Shown here: piece by piece, positions 1-10,670 of the stretch
Layout: each line of letters starts with the position of its first letter
How positions within the stretch are numbered: the stretch's first letter is position 1
Assembly: GCA_030789695.1 (NCBI GenBank)
Contig: CM061139.1
Location: forward strand, 197,815,641-197,879,640
DNA length: 64,000 nt
Direction of reading: 5' to 3'
DNA from: Scilla litardierei
Taxonomy: Eukaryota > Streptophyta > Magnoliopsida > Asparagales > Asparagaceae
Program-made: the position numbers and the translations under genes
Notes under the pieces: generated by a model
What the model was told of the DNA's origin: nothing
The model's input: only the letters and a program-made list of their open reading frames with translations
The model's database searches: none

Positions 1-1179
1 GCTTGCGTACGCTGCACGGTAGTCTACGAACTTCGCCTTCGGATTCGCCACGACGGATCGAGTCTACTCACGAACGGAGTAAGGCTACTAAATCCACAAT
101 CTAAATCTCTACTTTAGATTAAGAACTTGGATAGAGGGAGAGGAAATATTTCTGCAGAGCTTCGCTAGGATGAAGATGCATGCATGAATTTCATGCAAAA
201 AGTGTAAGAAATGGCTTACCCTTGGGTCTTATTTATAGCCCCCAAGGTGGTTATTTTAGGGTAAGTTGTTCCTTTGGAACAACTTAATTAAGGTGTACCA
301 TGATACATGGCACATTATAAGCTTAAGTTGTACCATATGCATGGTACAACATAAGCTTAAGATATTCCCCCTTTATAAGCCATATGTCGCATGCACTTAT
401 GCATATATAATGCGACTTTCCCACTCATCCAGAGATCCTCTCCGCAAGGGAACAGATTCCCTTTGTACACGACTTCGTGTACGCGACGTTCGAGGTCCGT
501 ATTCCCTCGTACATCCCCCACAAGGGTGTACAAACGTCTTCTATATCCAACAGTTTCCCCTTACTTGTTCATTACTTTCCTATATAAGCCACGTAGTCTC
601 TAGCTTTACTATTGCTTACTTAGTGTTACTACGTCTACCTGGATGTCTTACTATTGTCATCCCATTGCATGTTGGTCAAAATACTATTGCTACCATATGT
701 CATGCCACAGTTATTGCTTTCGTACGTTACTTTTGCACTTGCACAGTCACCTTTACTTTATGCATTACATGCACTTTACTTACTGCCCTTGAGTAGCCAC
801 CAGTACCTTACTTATCGCTCCTACATACATCTGCTCTTACTTTAGTTTCTGCACCAGCACGACCATCTTTTGTTTACTATAGTCTGTTCCATACTTTTGC
901 ACTATTTTATTTCTTGTAACGACTGGTTTTTCATGTATGGATTTTATTATAAATATTTATATATTTGGTTGCTTTCCCTTGTTGTGATTTCCATTTCCGT
1001 CTCTGTAGTTTTTGTTTTCGTTCGTTTCGTCGTGATTCTCTAGATTCTTCCGTCGGTCGGCGTGTTTGAAGTAAGTCATTCGTTACGGGCTTCATAACGT
1101 CGATATCTTAGAGTTAGAACGAGCCTAGGAGACTTAGGAAACCATCCCGGAGCTCCGCGCTCCATTTCGGAACTTTTGG

Positions 1180-1720
1180 TGCTCATTAGCCGGTGTAAGA
1201 AGGGGCACCGACCGACTAGATGACGATCCAGTCGGTCGGAAAACCTTCTTGAACCGACTAGTGGGCTTTGTTAAGTGTTCAGGAGTTATTGTTTGTCGTT
1301 AGTCGGTCTAAGAACGTTGGTTGACCGACTAGGTTGCAAACTAGTCGGTCGGCAATGCTTCTTTAACCGACTAACTCATTAACTATTTTTGGTACCAGTT
1401 ATTGTTCCTTCTTAGTCGGTCTAAGTTCATCTTTCGACCGACTAGTTGTTAAACTAGTCGGTTAAGTTTTGTACTCAGACCGACTAATTCTTAGTTCTTC
1501 TGTACAGTCGAGTACTGTTTACTCTTAGTCGGTCTAAGAACGTTCATCGACCGACTAGATGTCAAACTAGTCGGTCAGTAGTTGTTCTTTAACCGACTAA
1601 CTCTTAGTTCAGGTTTTCATCTGAGGTTACTGTTTACACTTAGTCGGTCTGCGTTGGTCAACCGACCGACTAGTTTCCAAACTAGTCGGTCAGTGGTTGT
1701 TCTTTGACCGACTAACCAGT
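1180..1720 (+). repeat. Tandem nested hairpin cluster in LTR U3
   Basis: Five units of roughly 115 bp each contain an inner inverted pair GACCGACTAG ... CTAGTCGGTC (loop about 7-10 nt) and an outer pair TTAGTCGGT ... ACCGACTAA. Inner hairpins are near 1209, 1333, 1436, 1550 and 1663. The cluster ends about 40 bp before the TATA box of this LTR. Confidence 0.85.
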
Positions 1721-1758
1721 GCTGTAAACCCTAGTTTTGCCCTAGCCGCTACCAAACT

Positions 1759-1767
1759 CTATAAATA
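1759..1767 (+). promoter_or_regulatory. TATA box of the 915-3382 LTR
   Basis: CTATAAATA is followed by a pyrimidine-rich stretch (CTTCTCCTTCTTC), typical of a plant core promoter. It marks the probable U3/R boundary. Confidence 0.65.
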
Positions 1768-2248
1768 CCCCTCCAAACGTTTTCTTCTCCTTCTTCATGA
1801 CCTAAAACCCTAATTTCTCCCCATTGAGCCCCCATCTTCCTCAAACCATTAATCCTTCATCCCAAGCTCATCCTCCATCATCCAAACCCTCCCTTGTCAC
1901 AACCCATCTTCCATCTTCCCCAAACCTTCATCAACCCCCCAAAATCCACATAAAAACCCATTTCTCCAGATTTTTCCCTTAATTCCAGATCTGAGCCGGA
2001 TCGTTCTTCCGTTGTCGTGGTTGCTCGGCATCGTTCCTTCGCTTCTTCACGGTAATACTCGATTCCTTTAGTTTTAGCATAACCCACATTGACATTGTGA
2101 AACCCTAATAAAATGGATTTTTAGATGATTAGGGTTCCATTAAGAAATCGATTTAGAATCGCTGTTCTAATAATTGTTTTGCTATAACAGTGATCCATCC
2201 GTAGTTTAGCTTGTGACGATCTTCATTGCTCGTCAACCCCGGTATCAG

Positions 2249-2522
2249 GCAAGTGAAACTTGCATCTCTTGATTTGGGCCATGTCTTAGGCCATTTCCCT
2301 TGCTTTAGCGTAAAAGAGACTAGACGGTGAAAGGATAGCCGTTTAGACGCCTTTGACCTAGCTTGACAACGAAGCTTGGTCCGTCACCTTCATCATGCTT
2401 GTATGTCACGTTTAAATTCAATTAACGGTACACAAATATCTATTCATGGCATTGCATATTGATTATTCATCGTGATTGCGTAGCACACGCTACAATACTT
2501 ATATTCCTGGCTCGTGTTCCAG
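2249..2522 (+). other. Structured leader hairpins, Tekay-like LTR
   Basis: Hairpins lie about 490-760 bp past the TATA box. They are GCAAGT/GAA/ACTTGC (2249-2263); CTAGACGG, an 11-nt loop TGAAAGGATAG and CCGTTTAG (2320-2346); GACCTAGCTT, loop GACAACG and AAGCTTGGTC (2355-2381); GTAGC/ACAC/GCTAC (2480-2493); and CTGG/CTCGTGTT/CCAG (2507-2522). The LTR at 43602-46161 has the same hairpins in the same order, with loops kept and two stems changed compensatorily. Confidence 0.7.
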
Positions 2523-3707
2523 AAGCGAGCGCAGTTAGTTGGAAACCCCAACGCTCGACACATATGGGTGGGGTAAGAGATATGTGGCCACCTGAGCCCC
2601 GAGTTGGCCTGATCCGCCACTCCGGCCAGCAGGCGAAATCTCTAGTGCACAAGTGATTAATAGTGATAAGAGATAAGCGGCCTGAGCCACGACCTGGCCA
2701 GCAGGTGGACTCTCTATGCACTAAGTGATAAACAGTGATAAGTGATAGTGATTAGTGAATTGGTAGCTTTCGCTACATTGTGCGTGCTTGTCTCTCTTTT
2801 AAACTGCTGCATCAAACTAAACTGTCATATCATTGCTAATATTATAAGTGCTAGGTTGTTAGTTACTTTCAGTTTCCTTACCCAAGTCTTTTAGACTTGC
2901 TGACATGTGCCCCTTTTCTCTTTTGGGTGACACATATTAGACCCCGAGCCAGAGTTACTTGCTGAGGGTGAGGTGTTTGCGGACGCCGAGCTTGCGACCG
3001 TGTTGGACGAGGACTTCATAGACACTGAAGATCAGTCTTAGTGTCTACGTCTAGTTTTGTTAGATTGCTTAGGTTGTCGGTGCGTGGCACCTAGTTTGAT
3101 ACTCTGTTATGTTTGGGTTTTGTTTGGCCTTGTTCTGGGCCTTTAGACTTTTTCTTTTAGCCTGGTGGCTTTTTCTGTGATGTTGAATATTTTGTGGACA
3201 AACTGTGGGATTGGTATTTCATATCCGTCTCATCTTATTATTATTGTTGTTGTTGTTTCGTTTGCAATTACAGGGACCTGCTTATACTAAATTTACGCTT
3301 ATCAGGCGTGCAGCTTCACAGCTCCACGCTTGAGCGGACCTTCTCACGTCTCGCCTCCATTTTAGGGAAGCGGGGCGTGACATTTCTATTGCTAGAATTG
3401 TTGTGACTTACCTACGGTTTCATCTCCGTGGCACCGCAAACGACGTACATATGGAGGTAGATGCCTTTGAGTTAATAGCGCCAGAGTTCGACCATGAGTC
3501 CGCAGCTTTCAGAGCTATTTTCAGTTGTGTACTTCTTTCTTTCGTGTATGTTGTTGGAACATTTTGTACATCATGGATTGTAATAATTGGACACAATTTG
3601 CGTATTTTAGTACATCTCTGCATCATGGCTATTTTGTTTTCAATGGTTAACTGCAGGACCTGCACAAATATCAAATAAGTAACGGGTCCCGGGAGCGGGC
3701 CGTTACA

Positions 3708-5579
3708 GGATCAGACGTAACTCAAAGTATCTCTCGCATGGAAATTAAAACAATATACAAGTATGACAATCTAAAGAGACGAGAAGTAAAGTGCATACAA
3801 TAATGGTATGGAAATAGAGCAAAAACATAGTTTTGTAGATTTACGACTTTCACGATTTATCAGCAATTTAAATGAAACATTATTAAAGATGACATGTTAC
3901 GAGAGTATAACTGTGCCGACCCTACATCTGGCTTATAATGAGGAGTACAGTGAGCAACCAAGAGTCAATTCATACCACGTGTACGCATACCTGTGTTAAA
4001 CCAAAACTATGCAACAAATACGATACTGTTTAATAATCTGTAATTCATGTCTGTGAATTTGTCACCAATAAGCGGGACAACAACAACAAAGCCTGAACTG
4101 GTCGCTCCGGCACATTCGCTATTATAAGTTACCCCAAAACCCCAAGTGTCTGTGATATTACCATATTTGTAATTTATGGGTCATTTACTAGATTGTCACA
4201 TTTTTCCAGTCAAGCATGACACGTAGTCCGATCGATTCTTTTACGATACTGTGCAATTTATCAAGCTTAGCTAACTGTTCTAATGAAACACTTCGTTAAT
4301 GAAATGAAACAAGTTTGGCATGCATCTTTATAGTTTTTAAAATCCATAGTTAGGGTACGATGAGTTACCGATACGTCGTGTCGTGAAAGGCACGGTTCGA
4401 TCAGCGGTATGGTTACATGGGTCCATATGTGTTACAAGACAAGTTAGCCACACAAAATTATACTAAAAACATCTAACTAACTTATTGTATAATATTAATA
4501 ATACACTATCTCTTTATATAATATACACTAACTTATAACTAACAATTATACTTAAAATAATTAAAAACGAAAACTTATAAAATTATTTATAATAACTTAT
4601 AATAAAACTTAAATTTTTATATAAATCGTAACTCTTTATAGAATAACTTATTATAACATATATAATACCTTCTCTTACTCGCCTCTTACCTCTCTGCCTC
4701 GTCTTCCCTCTTTTTTTTCTTTTTTTTGTTGCAGGAGAGGGGAATCGAGGGGAATGCGGCCAAGGGAGGTCGGGGGGCTAGGGGCTCCAGGCGCCCAGGC
4801 GCGCATGGACGACAGTGCCAGCGGCGGCGGCAGGCGCTGCTGGGCAGCGGCGGGCGGCAGAGCGCAGGACTGGGCTGGTGGGGATGGAGGACGGCGCCTA
4901 GGCGACGGGGGCGACGGCCAGGCAGAGCGCATACAGCGGAGCTAGGGCATCGGCACACGCACGGGTTTCGGCAAGACATAGAGTTTTGAATTAGGGGAGG
5001 GGGAAGAATGGGAGAGTGGTAGGGGATTGATGGTTTCAGATCGGTTTCCCACTTCAATTCTGATTTTTCTTTGTGATTTTGGGTGATTTATTTTGGGTGA
5101 AGATGAGAATGATGAACGAGAGAGTGGCAGGGGATTGATGGTTTCAGATCTGTTTCCCACTTCAATTCTGATTTTTCTTTGTGATATTGGGTGATTGATT
5201 TTGGGTGAAGATGAGAATGATGAACGGGAGAGGGGATGAGGATTGTGATGCCAAAGGAAGAGGAGGGGCTTCGTCTGCAGGCAAGATGGAGATGGTCTCT
5301 TAATAAAGTAAGATGTAATAAGTTGAGATCCGAATAATTCGGATCTCATCTGCCAAAGGAGGTGTTAAAGGGTGTGGGGATTGGTCAATTAAATGGGGGT
5401 TAGGGTAATTAGTTAGGGTTAATGATAAATATTTACGCTACGGCGAAAAATCAAAAAATAGGGGTGCGCTCGCGTCGACGCGTAGAAGTAAAGAACTTAT
5501 GAACGAAAAACACTCGGACTACTGAAGCAAAAATACATGCACACACTAATCCATCACGCCTAAAATACAGGTCGTTACA
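3708..5579 (-). mobile_element. Second minus-strand gypsy-type LTR, left end unclear
   Basis: On the minus strand the sequence begins at 5579 with TGTAACGACCTG, another chromovirus-like LTR start. A near-perfect palindrome (arms GAGATCCGAAT/ATTCGGATCTC, 5324-5346) precedes a weak TATA-like TTTATTAAG. Further in is a GC-rich block (4735-4945), comparable to the GC-rich block at 44270-44600 of the Tekay-like LTR. I could not find a left boundary or a target-site duplication, so extent and unity are inferred. Nothing here looks coding, although the GC-rich block opens several frames. Confidence 0.4.
5012..5227. repeat. Tandem duplication, two units of about 108 bp
   Basis: The unit beginning GAGAGTGG(T/C)AGGGGATTG is repeated once with few differences and ends each time in GAAGATGAGAATGATGAAC. 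It lies inside the minus-strand LTR, next to the GC-rich block. Confidence 0.85.
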
Positions 5580-5984
5580 GCCTGACTAGTGTTGACTATT
5601 GGACTTCTCCCTACTTAGTGTTAATGATGAGCAGACATAAATAATTGTGACTAATCCCCTATTTTGTAGTTAATCCATTGCCTAAGCTTATTATGAAGAT
5701 CAACTAGCAATGGATGACTCACAAACGTCATTGAAGGCAAATGATATGAATTGGATGAACGTAGATTGATGATTGAAGCTCCGTAACGACTTCAAGCTCA
5801 TACGATGGAAAGAAGAGATTATTTGTCAATGTAATTTTTTCTTTTATATCTTATAGTATGTAGCTTAGAAGTAGAACTTTGATGGAGCACTCACACATAT
5901 CTACATTCTGTCATAGGACGTATTTAGACTTTTGTCCTTTGATCCCAATTCAATTCTATTTTGTTTGTACTAGGATTGTTTATA

Positions 5985-6640
5985 ACAGCCGACTGCTTAA
6001 CAGTTTACAGTCGCCCGTCTCAACAACAGTCGACTGTGTTTTGTTCTACAGTCGCCTGTTATGCACAGACTATTACAATGTAGTTTTGGGCCTTCTCTGA
6101 TATTTCGCACAGACTACTGTTGAACGATTCACATGCGCCTGTCCTAGTGACAGCCGACTGTGAATTGTACATCAGTCGCCTGTCCCTCCTTGCCCAAACT
6201 CTGTTTTGATCTGTTTTCTACGGCCAGTCGACTTATGCTGTATATACAGTTGACTGTCTATTAGATCAGTCGACTGTCTATGCTGCAACAGTCGCCTGTC
6301 TGTAAGTCAATTCTTTGACTCAGCTCTCTGGAAATTTCTCCTGACTTTGACAGTCGTCTGTTTAAGGATATACAGTCGCCTATTCTGATTAACAGTCGGC
6401 TGTGTTCCTTGCATCAGTCGTCTGTCATGTATCTTGTGAGATTTCCAGTATTTGTCTAACTTACACTTCTTTCGGCCATTCGCCTGTCGAAGAATGTATA
6501 GTCGCCTGTTGGTTTAACAGACGACTGTCTTTGCTTCATCAGTCGACTGTCCACGTGGTAAGTTACCGTTATGAATTCTCACCTACCCTTGCTGACTGTG
6601 CAACAGTCGACTGTGGATTGTTCAACAGTCGACTGACGCG
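5985..6640 (+). repeat. CAGTCG/CGACTG palindrome cluster in LTR U3
   Basis: More than 25 copies of CAGTCG or its complement are clustered, many paired as CAGTCGACTG and others as CAGTCGCCTG, CAGCCGACTG or CAGTCGTCTG. The cluster stops about 80 bp before the TATA box at 6722. Dispersed spacing rules out a simple tandem repeat. Confidence 0.85.
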
Positions 6641-6721
6641 AGTTCAGATTATATCCGTTGAGATTTTTCTCACGGATTTCGATTGAGTTTTTGCCTAAAC
6701 TGTTTTGTGGATTTGAGAAAG

Positions 6722-6730
6722 CTATAAATA
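6722..6730 (+). promoter_or_regulatory. TATA box of the 5590-7408 LTR
   Basis: CTATAAATA is followed by AGAGCTTCTACTG, directly downstream of the palindrome cluster. It probably starts the transcribed part of the LTR. Confidence 0.65.
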
Positions 6731-7035
6731 GAGCTTCTACTGTTTCATTGGAAGGTTACTCATTCATTGCAAAATCCTTCAAGCTTTCATTTACAAAGAT
6801 CAAAGCTCTCAAATCCAAAGCCCTAAGTAATTCCAAATCTTGTTCTCTTGCTCTCCAACCTAGAACCAAAGATTGATCTTCTAGGCAATTGGTGCAGTCA
6901 AGAGAAAGGGCTTTCTCCTATCTTCCAAGAGAGTTCTTCAACACACATCACATTTCGCCTTCAAGTTCTACTTCAAGGCATAGGTGTTTGTAAGTGTTGC
7001 TTTCATATTTCATAACTTTCGTTATTTGTATTGTG

Positions 7036-7238
7036 CTCTCGGTTGTGAGAGTGGTTTTGCTTGTTCCCTGGTTGTGGGAGTCAATGACATCGATTGTATT
7101 CGATTACACTTGTAGGGTTGCTACAAGTGGGCTATAAGGAAACCTCAAGTTAGGGTTCTAACTTGAGTATCTGGTGGTATCCGGGTGGTAGGGACATAGG
7201 ATTACCGGGAACAAGTCAGGAGTTGACTTGGGTAATCC
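7036..7238 (+). other. Leader hairpin row with GGTT-type loops
   Basis: Five hairpins occur in about 200 bp. They are CTCTC-GGTTGT-GAGAG (7036-7051); TTCCC-TGGTTGT-GGGAG (7064-7080); CACTTGTA-GGGTTGC-TACAAGTG (7107-7129); CTCAAGTTA-GGGTTC-TAACTTGAG (7144-7167); and GGATTACC...GGTAATCC (7199-7238), enclosing CAAGTC-AGGAGTT-GACTTG. Stem sequences are unrelated but pair almost perfectly. Four loops share GGTT. Confidence 0.75.
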
Positions 7239-7413
7239 GAACCCTTGAAACATATCTGTGTTTGCGTGTGTTTCTCTTTGGGTCGTTTTTTCTATTCCGC
7301 ACTATTTGTTGGACTTGTTTTTTTATTTGGCGTAAATTCCTTTTAAATTTGCATAAACACTATTCAACCCCCCTTCTAGTGTTTTTCCCCATAGACAGGG
7401 TCCTTACAACTAG

Positions 7414-8101
7414 TTGCCAAAATATTGTGAGGAGTATTTTCAGATTGCAATTAAATACATATACTTCTATGCACTGAAATAAACTGTATGCAAAGTTTTC
7501 ATTGCATACCATATTTTGATATAAATGGTTATGTTTTGCATCAAAGTAATTTTTGTAAGAATTATACTTGCCACACGTTTTACTTATTGAACTTGTCAAA
7601 CAACTTGTGGATAATTAAACCATCCATATGATCACTCGTGACGCATGCTATCAAAAGCATCCCACTCTAATGATAATCCTGAAGTACTATATTGGAACAT
7701 CTACATTGAGGATCAAACAATGCAAGTATGTAAACCCCTGAACAAAATGTAAAGATGCCCATCACTCTCAGAAAATATGGAAAAAGAAAAGTTTCAAGGA
7801 TATTTGACGATACAAAATCTATATTGAAACTAATGAAATAAATAAATACCGAATATCCATGTATAACGACTCGAGATAATTAATAGCATGAAGACCATAC
7901 TTGAGCGTTTGAATGCCCGTTAAAAAGGTCCATACCATACGAAATTCGAAGAATGGAGCAAAAATAGCGTTTGAATGCACCTTAAAAGGGTCCATACCAT
8001 ACGAAATTCGAAGAATGGAGCAAAAATAACGGAGCACACATATATGCCCGACCTCGTAAAAGTTTATACTTTGATATGAGTGGTTTAAACACACTGGAGA
8101 G
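7414..8101. other. Unassigned AT-rich sequence with a tandem duplication
   Basis: No gene is recognised. A 62-bp unit starting GCGTTTGAATGC and ending GGAGCAAAAATA is duplicated at 7905-8028. The rest shows nothing I can classify. Confidence 0.5.
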
Positions 8102-9247
8102 GTGATTGTTAGAGCTTTACAATTTATAAACCGCAAGCGCACGACATCGTTGTAGCGCTTAACAGGTCATCCATATGGAGGCGGATTGATCGAGTACTGG
8201 CTTGATTTGGGGTTTGCTGCTAGCTACGTTAATCAAATGAGAAAGGGATACATAGATTTATGGGGTCGTACGAAGATTATGATACTGAGATTCGTAAACA
8301 AAAATAAAACAAGAGGAGTAGCAGTTGATAATGAAGAGGAATAATGAATCATCAACAACAACATAATAGCAATGAGAACAACAACACAACAACAAAAATA
8401 ACAAAAATAACAACAAATATAATAACAAATAAAGAGAAATAAAAGCTTATCTTATTGATCCAGAGATGTGTTGTTAATCCACATACAAATCCAAGAGAAG
8501 AGCTTCAAAATCTCATCTAAGAACTAATCTAAACTTAAATCTACTCCTAAATATTCAATAAAACAGTAAGAAGGGAATAAAACATGTTAAGCTCTCGACC
8601 CGCTTTCAAACAGCCGCGTGGTTGAACCACGGGGCCGCGTCAATCACAACTCGATGCCGCTGCTGCTCTTGGCCATGGGGGAAAGAGGTCCACGCGTCCA
8701 TATGAATTGTCTTCATATGGCCAAGGCAATTGCTCTGCATCGAGTGATACGACAGTATGAACAAGGTTCATACAGCCGTATGAAATGGCTTCCTGCTGCT
8801 TGCTGGCCTTGGTTGAGTGAAGAGGACACGGCCGTATGGAGCTAGTCCATTGATCGCGCCCCGGATACACGTCCCGGAGCGACGGTTGTAGTTTTACCGC
8901 AAGCGCACGGTCAAGTGGCGAGCGGGTATCGAACACGAGGAGGTGGTGTTGGCTCCAATCTATCATAGGTTGGCTCAACTACGAATGTTTTATTGGTGGA
9001 GATGGTTATGAAATGATATAATGGAAATGGTGGTGGATGTCGGTGTCGGAGATAGAGAAGTCGGATAAGTATCGATTTAAATACAAGATAATAAAAGAGT
9101 CTAGGGTTAGGGAATCCCCACCACAGATCGTCATACATCATTGTAAATAGTGAATCTCAATATTACTAGACTTGTGTTGAGGTGAACTAGTCGTAACTGA
9201 ATAGAGAACCAAGCTCACGCTCTCGCGCTATTGCCGGTCTATAGCAA

Positions 9248-9550
9248 CTTAGGATAGGGCCCAATCTCTTGCAAACCCTAACCTAAGCCACTAGCATTAG
9301 GATCGACATCATCGTTCAATCGCTCTTCGAGCCCACTCTCGTGCAAACTCGAGTCACGATCTAGGTTGTGATAGCTCGTATTCGTCCAATCTCTTGCAAA
9401 CGAATATGTGTATAGATTTACAATTAAAAATCCTAGCTTCGGTCCAATCTCTTGCAAACCAAATCTAGGGAAATCCAATTGTAAATCTAAATCAAATATC
9501 TAGACCTTCCTATCGATTAGAATCCAATCTCTTGCAAACCCCAATCGATG
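9248..9550 (-). other. Five hairpins with one conserved 16-nt loop
   Basis: Plus-strand loops are (C/T)CCAATCTCTTGCAAA at 9260, 9385, 9443 and 9523, and a variant CCCACTCTCGTGCAAA at 9332. Each sits between different, mutually complementary arms: CTTAGGATAGGG/CCCTAACCTAAG, ATCG..TCGAG/CTCGA..CGAT, CGTATTCG/CGAATATG, CCTAGCTTCGG/CCAAATCTAGG and ATCGATT/AATCGAT. In sense RNA the loop reads UUUGCAAGAGAUUGG. The second LTR repeats the array at 15117-15419. It lies about 400-700 bp downstream of the TATA box, so it should be in the RNA leader. Confidence 0.85.
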
Positions 9551-9934
9551 GAAATCCCTAGCTATTCGTAATAAATCAATCACAACCTAATCTCCTAGCA
9601 ATCCTAGCAATTTAGAGGTTCATTCATCACAAATATGAAATTAGATCCATAGGGTTCATCCCCATGCCCTAGAACAACAAATCTACTCAAGCATAGCAAT
9701 AACGATATATAGATCAATAAAAACCATTGCTTGCATAAAAAAAGATAGAAAAACAAAGATTCAAATAATAAGAATAAAAATACTTAGCTTTGATGAAGAT
9801 CTTCAATCCAAATACAAGCTTTTAGATCCAAGAGGGGGCCTAGGGCATGGCCTAACCTCTAAAACAATCCTAAGAAAAACATATGTGGGCTAAGAAAACA
9901 TAATCGGGGTCCTCTCTAATGGTGGCTACAAAAC

Positions 9935-9946
9935 CCTTATATATCC
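9935..9946 (-). promoter_or_regulatory. TATA box of the LARD-like LTR
   Basis: The minus strand reads GATATATAAGGG, about 85 bp past the end of the palindrome cluster. The identical box in the other LTR is near 15804-15815. Confidence 0.6.
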
Positions 9947-10029
9947 CCCCAAAACCCTAACAAGAAAACCCTAGAAAACCCCTCAAATTCGTGCCCAAAA
10001 ACAGTCCAACCCGCAACTTAAAATCTGGG

Positions 10030-10670
10030 CCCGTCGCCGACTCGGCCGAGTGGAAAATGTGACTCGGCCGAGTGGAAATTCCTGCACTGCAGCGTCAACT
10101 TGCAGAAATTCTCCAGATTTCATCCGACCTCCGATTGGTGCGTTCTTGGCGGCGTTGGAACCGTCATGAAGTCTACTATCCATAAAAAATATGAGAAAAA
10201 TATGTTGATTGTTGAAATGATAGCATATTTCAAAAGAGTGGGAGGCTGTCTGAAAATCTGGGCGCTGCGTGTCCTCGGCATCACTCGGCCGAGCGGACTT
10301 CTCTACTCGGTCGAGTGGGCTTCTCTACTCGGCCGAGTGACAGACCCTGTAGAATTCCAGTAAGTCGGGGGGTCTTGGGGGATCTGTCTTCGGAGGTGGC
10401 TCGGCCGAGTGGCTTTACTCACTCGGCGAGGGGCGTTCGGTACTCGGCCGAGTCGGAACCGTCAAAAGCCTGTACATTTCCAGTAAGTCGGCCTCTTTTG
10501 ATGGTGGATTTCCCATGCCACTCGGGCGATGCGATCTTCATACTCGGCCGAGTGGGATATCGTCCCTCGGCCGAGTGCACGCCCAATTCCTTCTGTTGGA
10601 GCGTGTCCGGTCGGGTCGGCCGAGCAGTCTTCTTGCTCGGCCGAGTGAGTGCTTCACTCGGCCGAGTGAT
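10030..10670 (-). repeat. CTCGGCCGAG palindrome cluster in LTR U3
   Basis: About 15 copies of the 10-bp palindrome CTCGGCCGAG, or one-base variants such as CTCGGTCGAG, are spread over 640 bp. In several cases flanking bases extend the symmetry to ACTCGGCCGAGT. The other LTR carries the same cluster (15909-16540). Confidence 0.9.

Larger units (their letters stand above)
915..3382 (+). mobile_element. Solo LTR, Tekay/Del-like Ty3/gypsy
   Basis: The LTR starts TGTAACGACTGG and ends CGTGACA, with a perfect 5-bp target-site duplication TTTCT (910-914 and 3383-3387). No primer-binding site or internal region follows, so this is a solo LTR left by recombination. Its right half (about 2240-3382) matches the 3' LTR at 43602-46161 in order and content. 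Shared features are the GCAAGTGAAACTTGC hairpin, the GTAGCACACGCTAC hairpin, the CTGGCTCGTG segment and the terminal GAGCGGACC...GCGTGACA block. This places it near the Tekay/Del lineage. The left half is unlike that LTR. Confidence 0.85.
1..3707 (-). mobile_element. Ty3/gypsy-type LTR, minus strand, interrupted
   Basis: Read on the minus strand, an LTR-like sequence begins at 3707 with TGTAACGGCCCGC, a start typical of plant chromovirus LTRs. It runs left to 3388, is split by the solo LTR at 915-3382, resumes at 914 and leaves the window at 1. A minus-strand TATA box (CTATAAATAAG, 228-240) lies beyond several palindromes: arms AAGTTGTTCC/GGAACAACTT at 263-285 and GTTGTACCAT/ATGGTACAAC at 327-350. 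No coding region is present. That both halves form one LTR is inferred from the insertion geometry. The lineage is uncertain. Confidence 0.45.
5590..7408 (+). mobile_element. Solo LTR, copia (SIRE/Maximus-like) suspected
   Basis: The LTR starts TGTTGACTATTGG and ends TCCTTACA, flanked by a perfect 5-bp duplication ACTAG (5585-5589 and 7409-7413). No primer site or internal sequence follows. Near its right end CTATTCAACCCCCCTTCTAG resembles the R/U5 end common in SIRE/Maximus-type copia LTRs, which is the basis of the lineage guess. It contains a palindrome cluster, a TATA box and a row of leader hairpins. Confidence 0.85.

Noticed and set aside
4675..5057. Ala/Pro/Arg-rich ORFs in a GC-rich block
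   Set aside because: Open on both strands because of base composition, inside an LTR. Same reasoning for 44195-44671.
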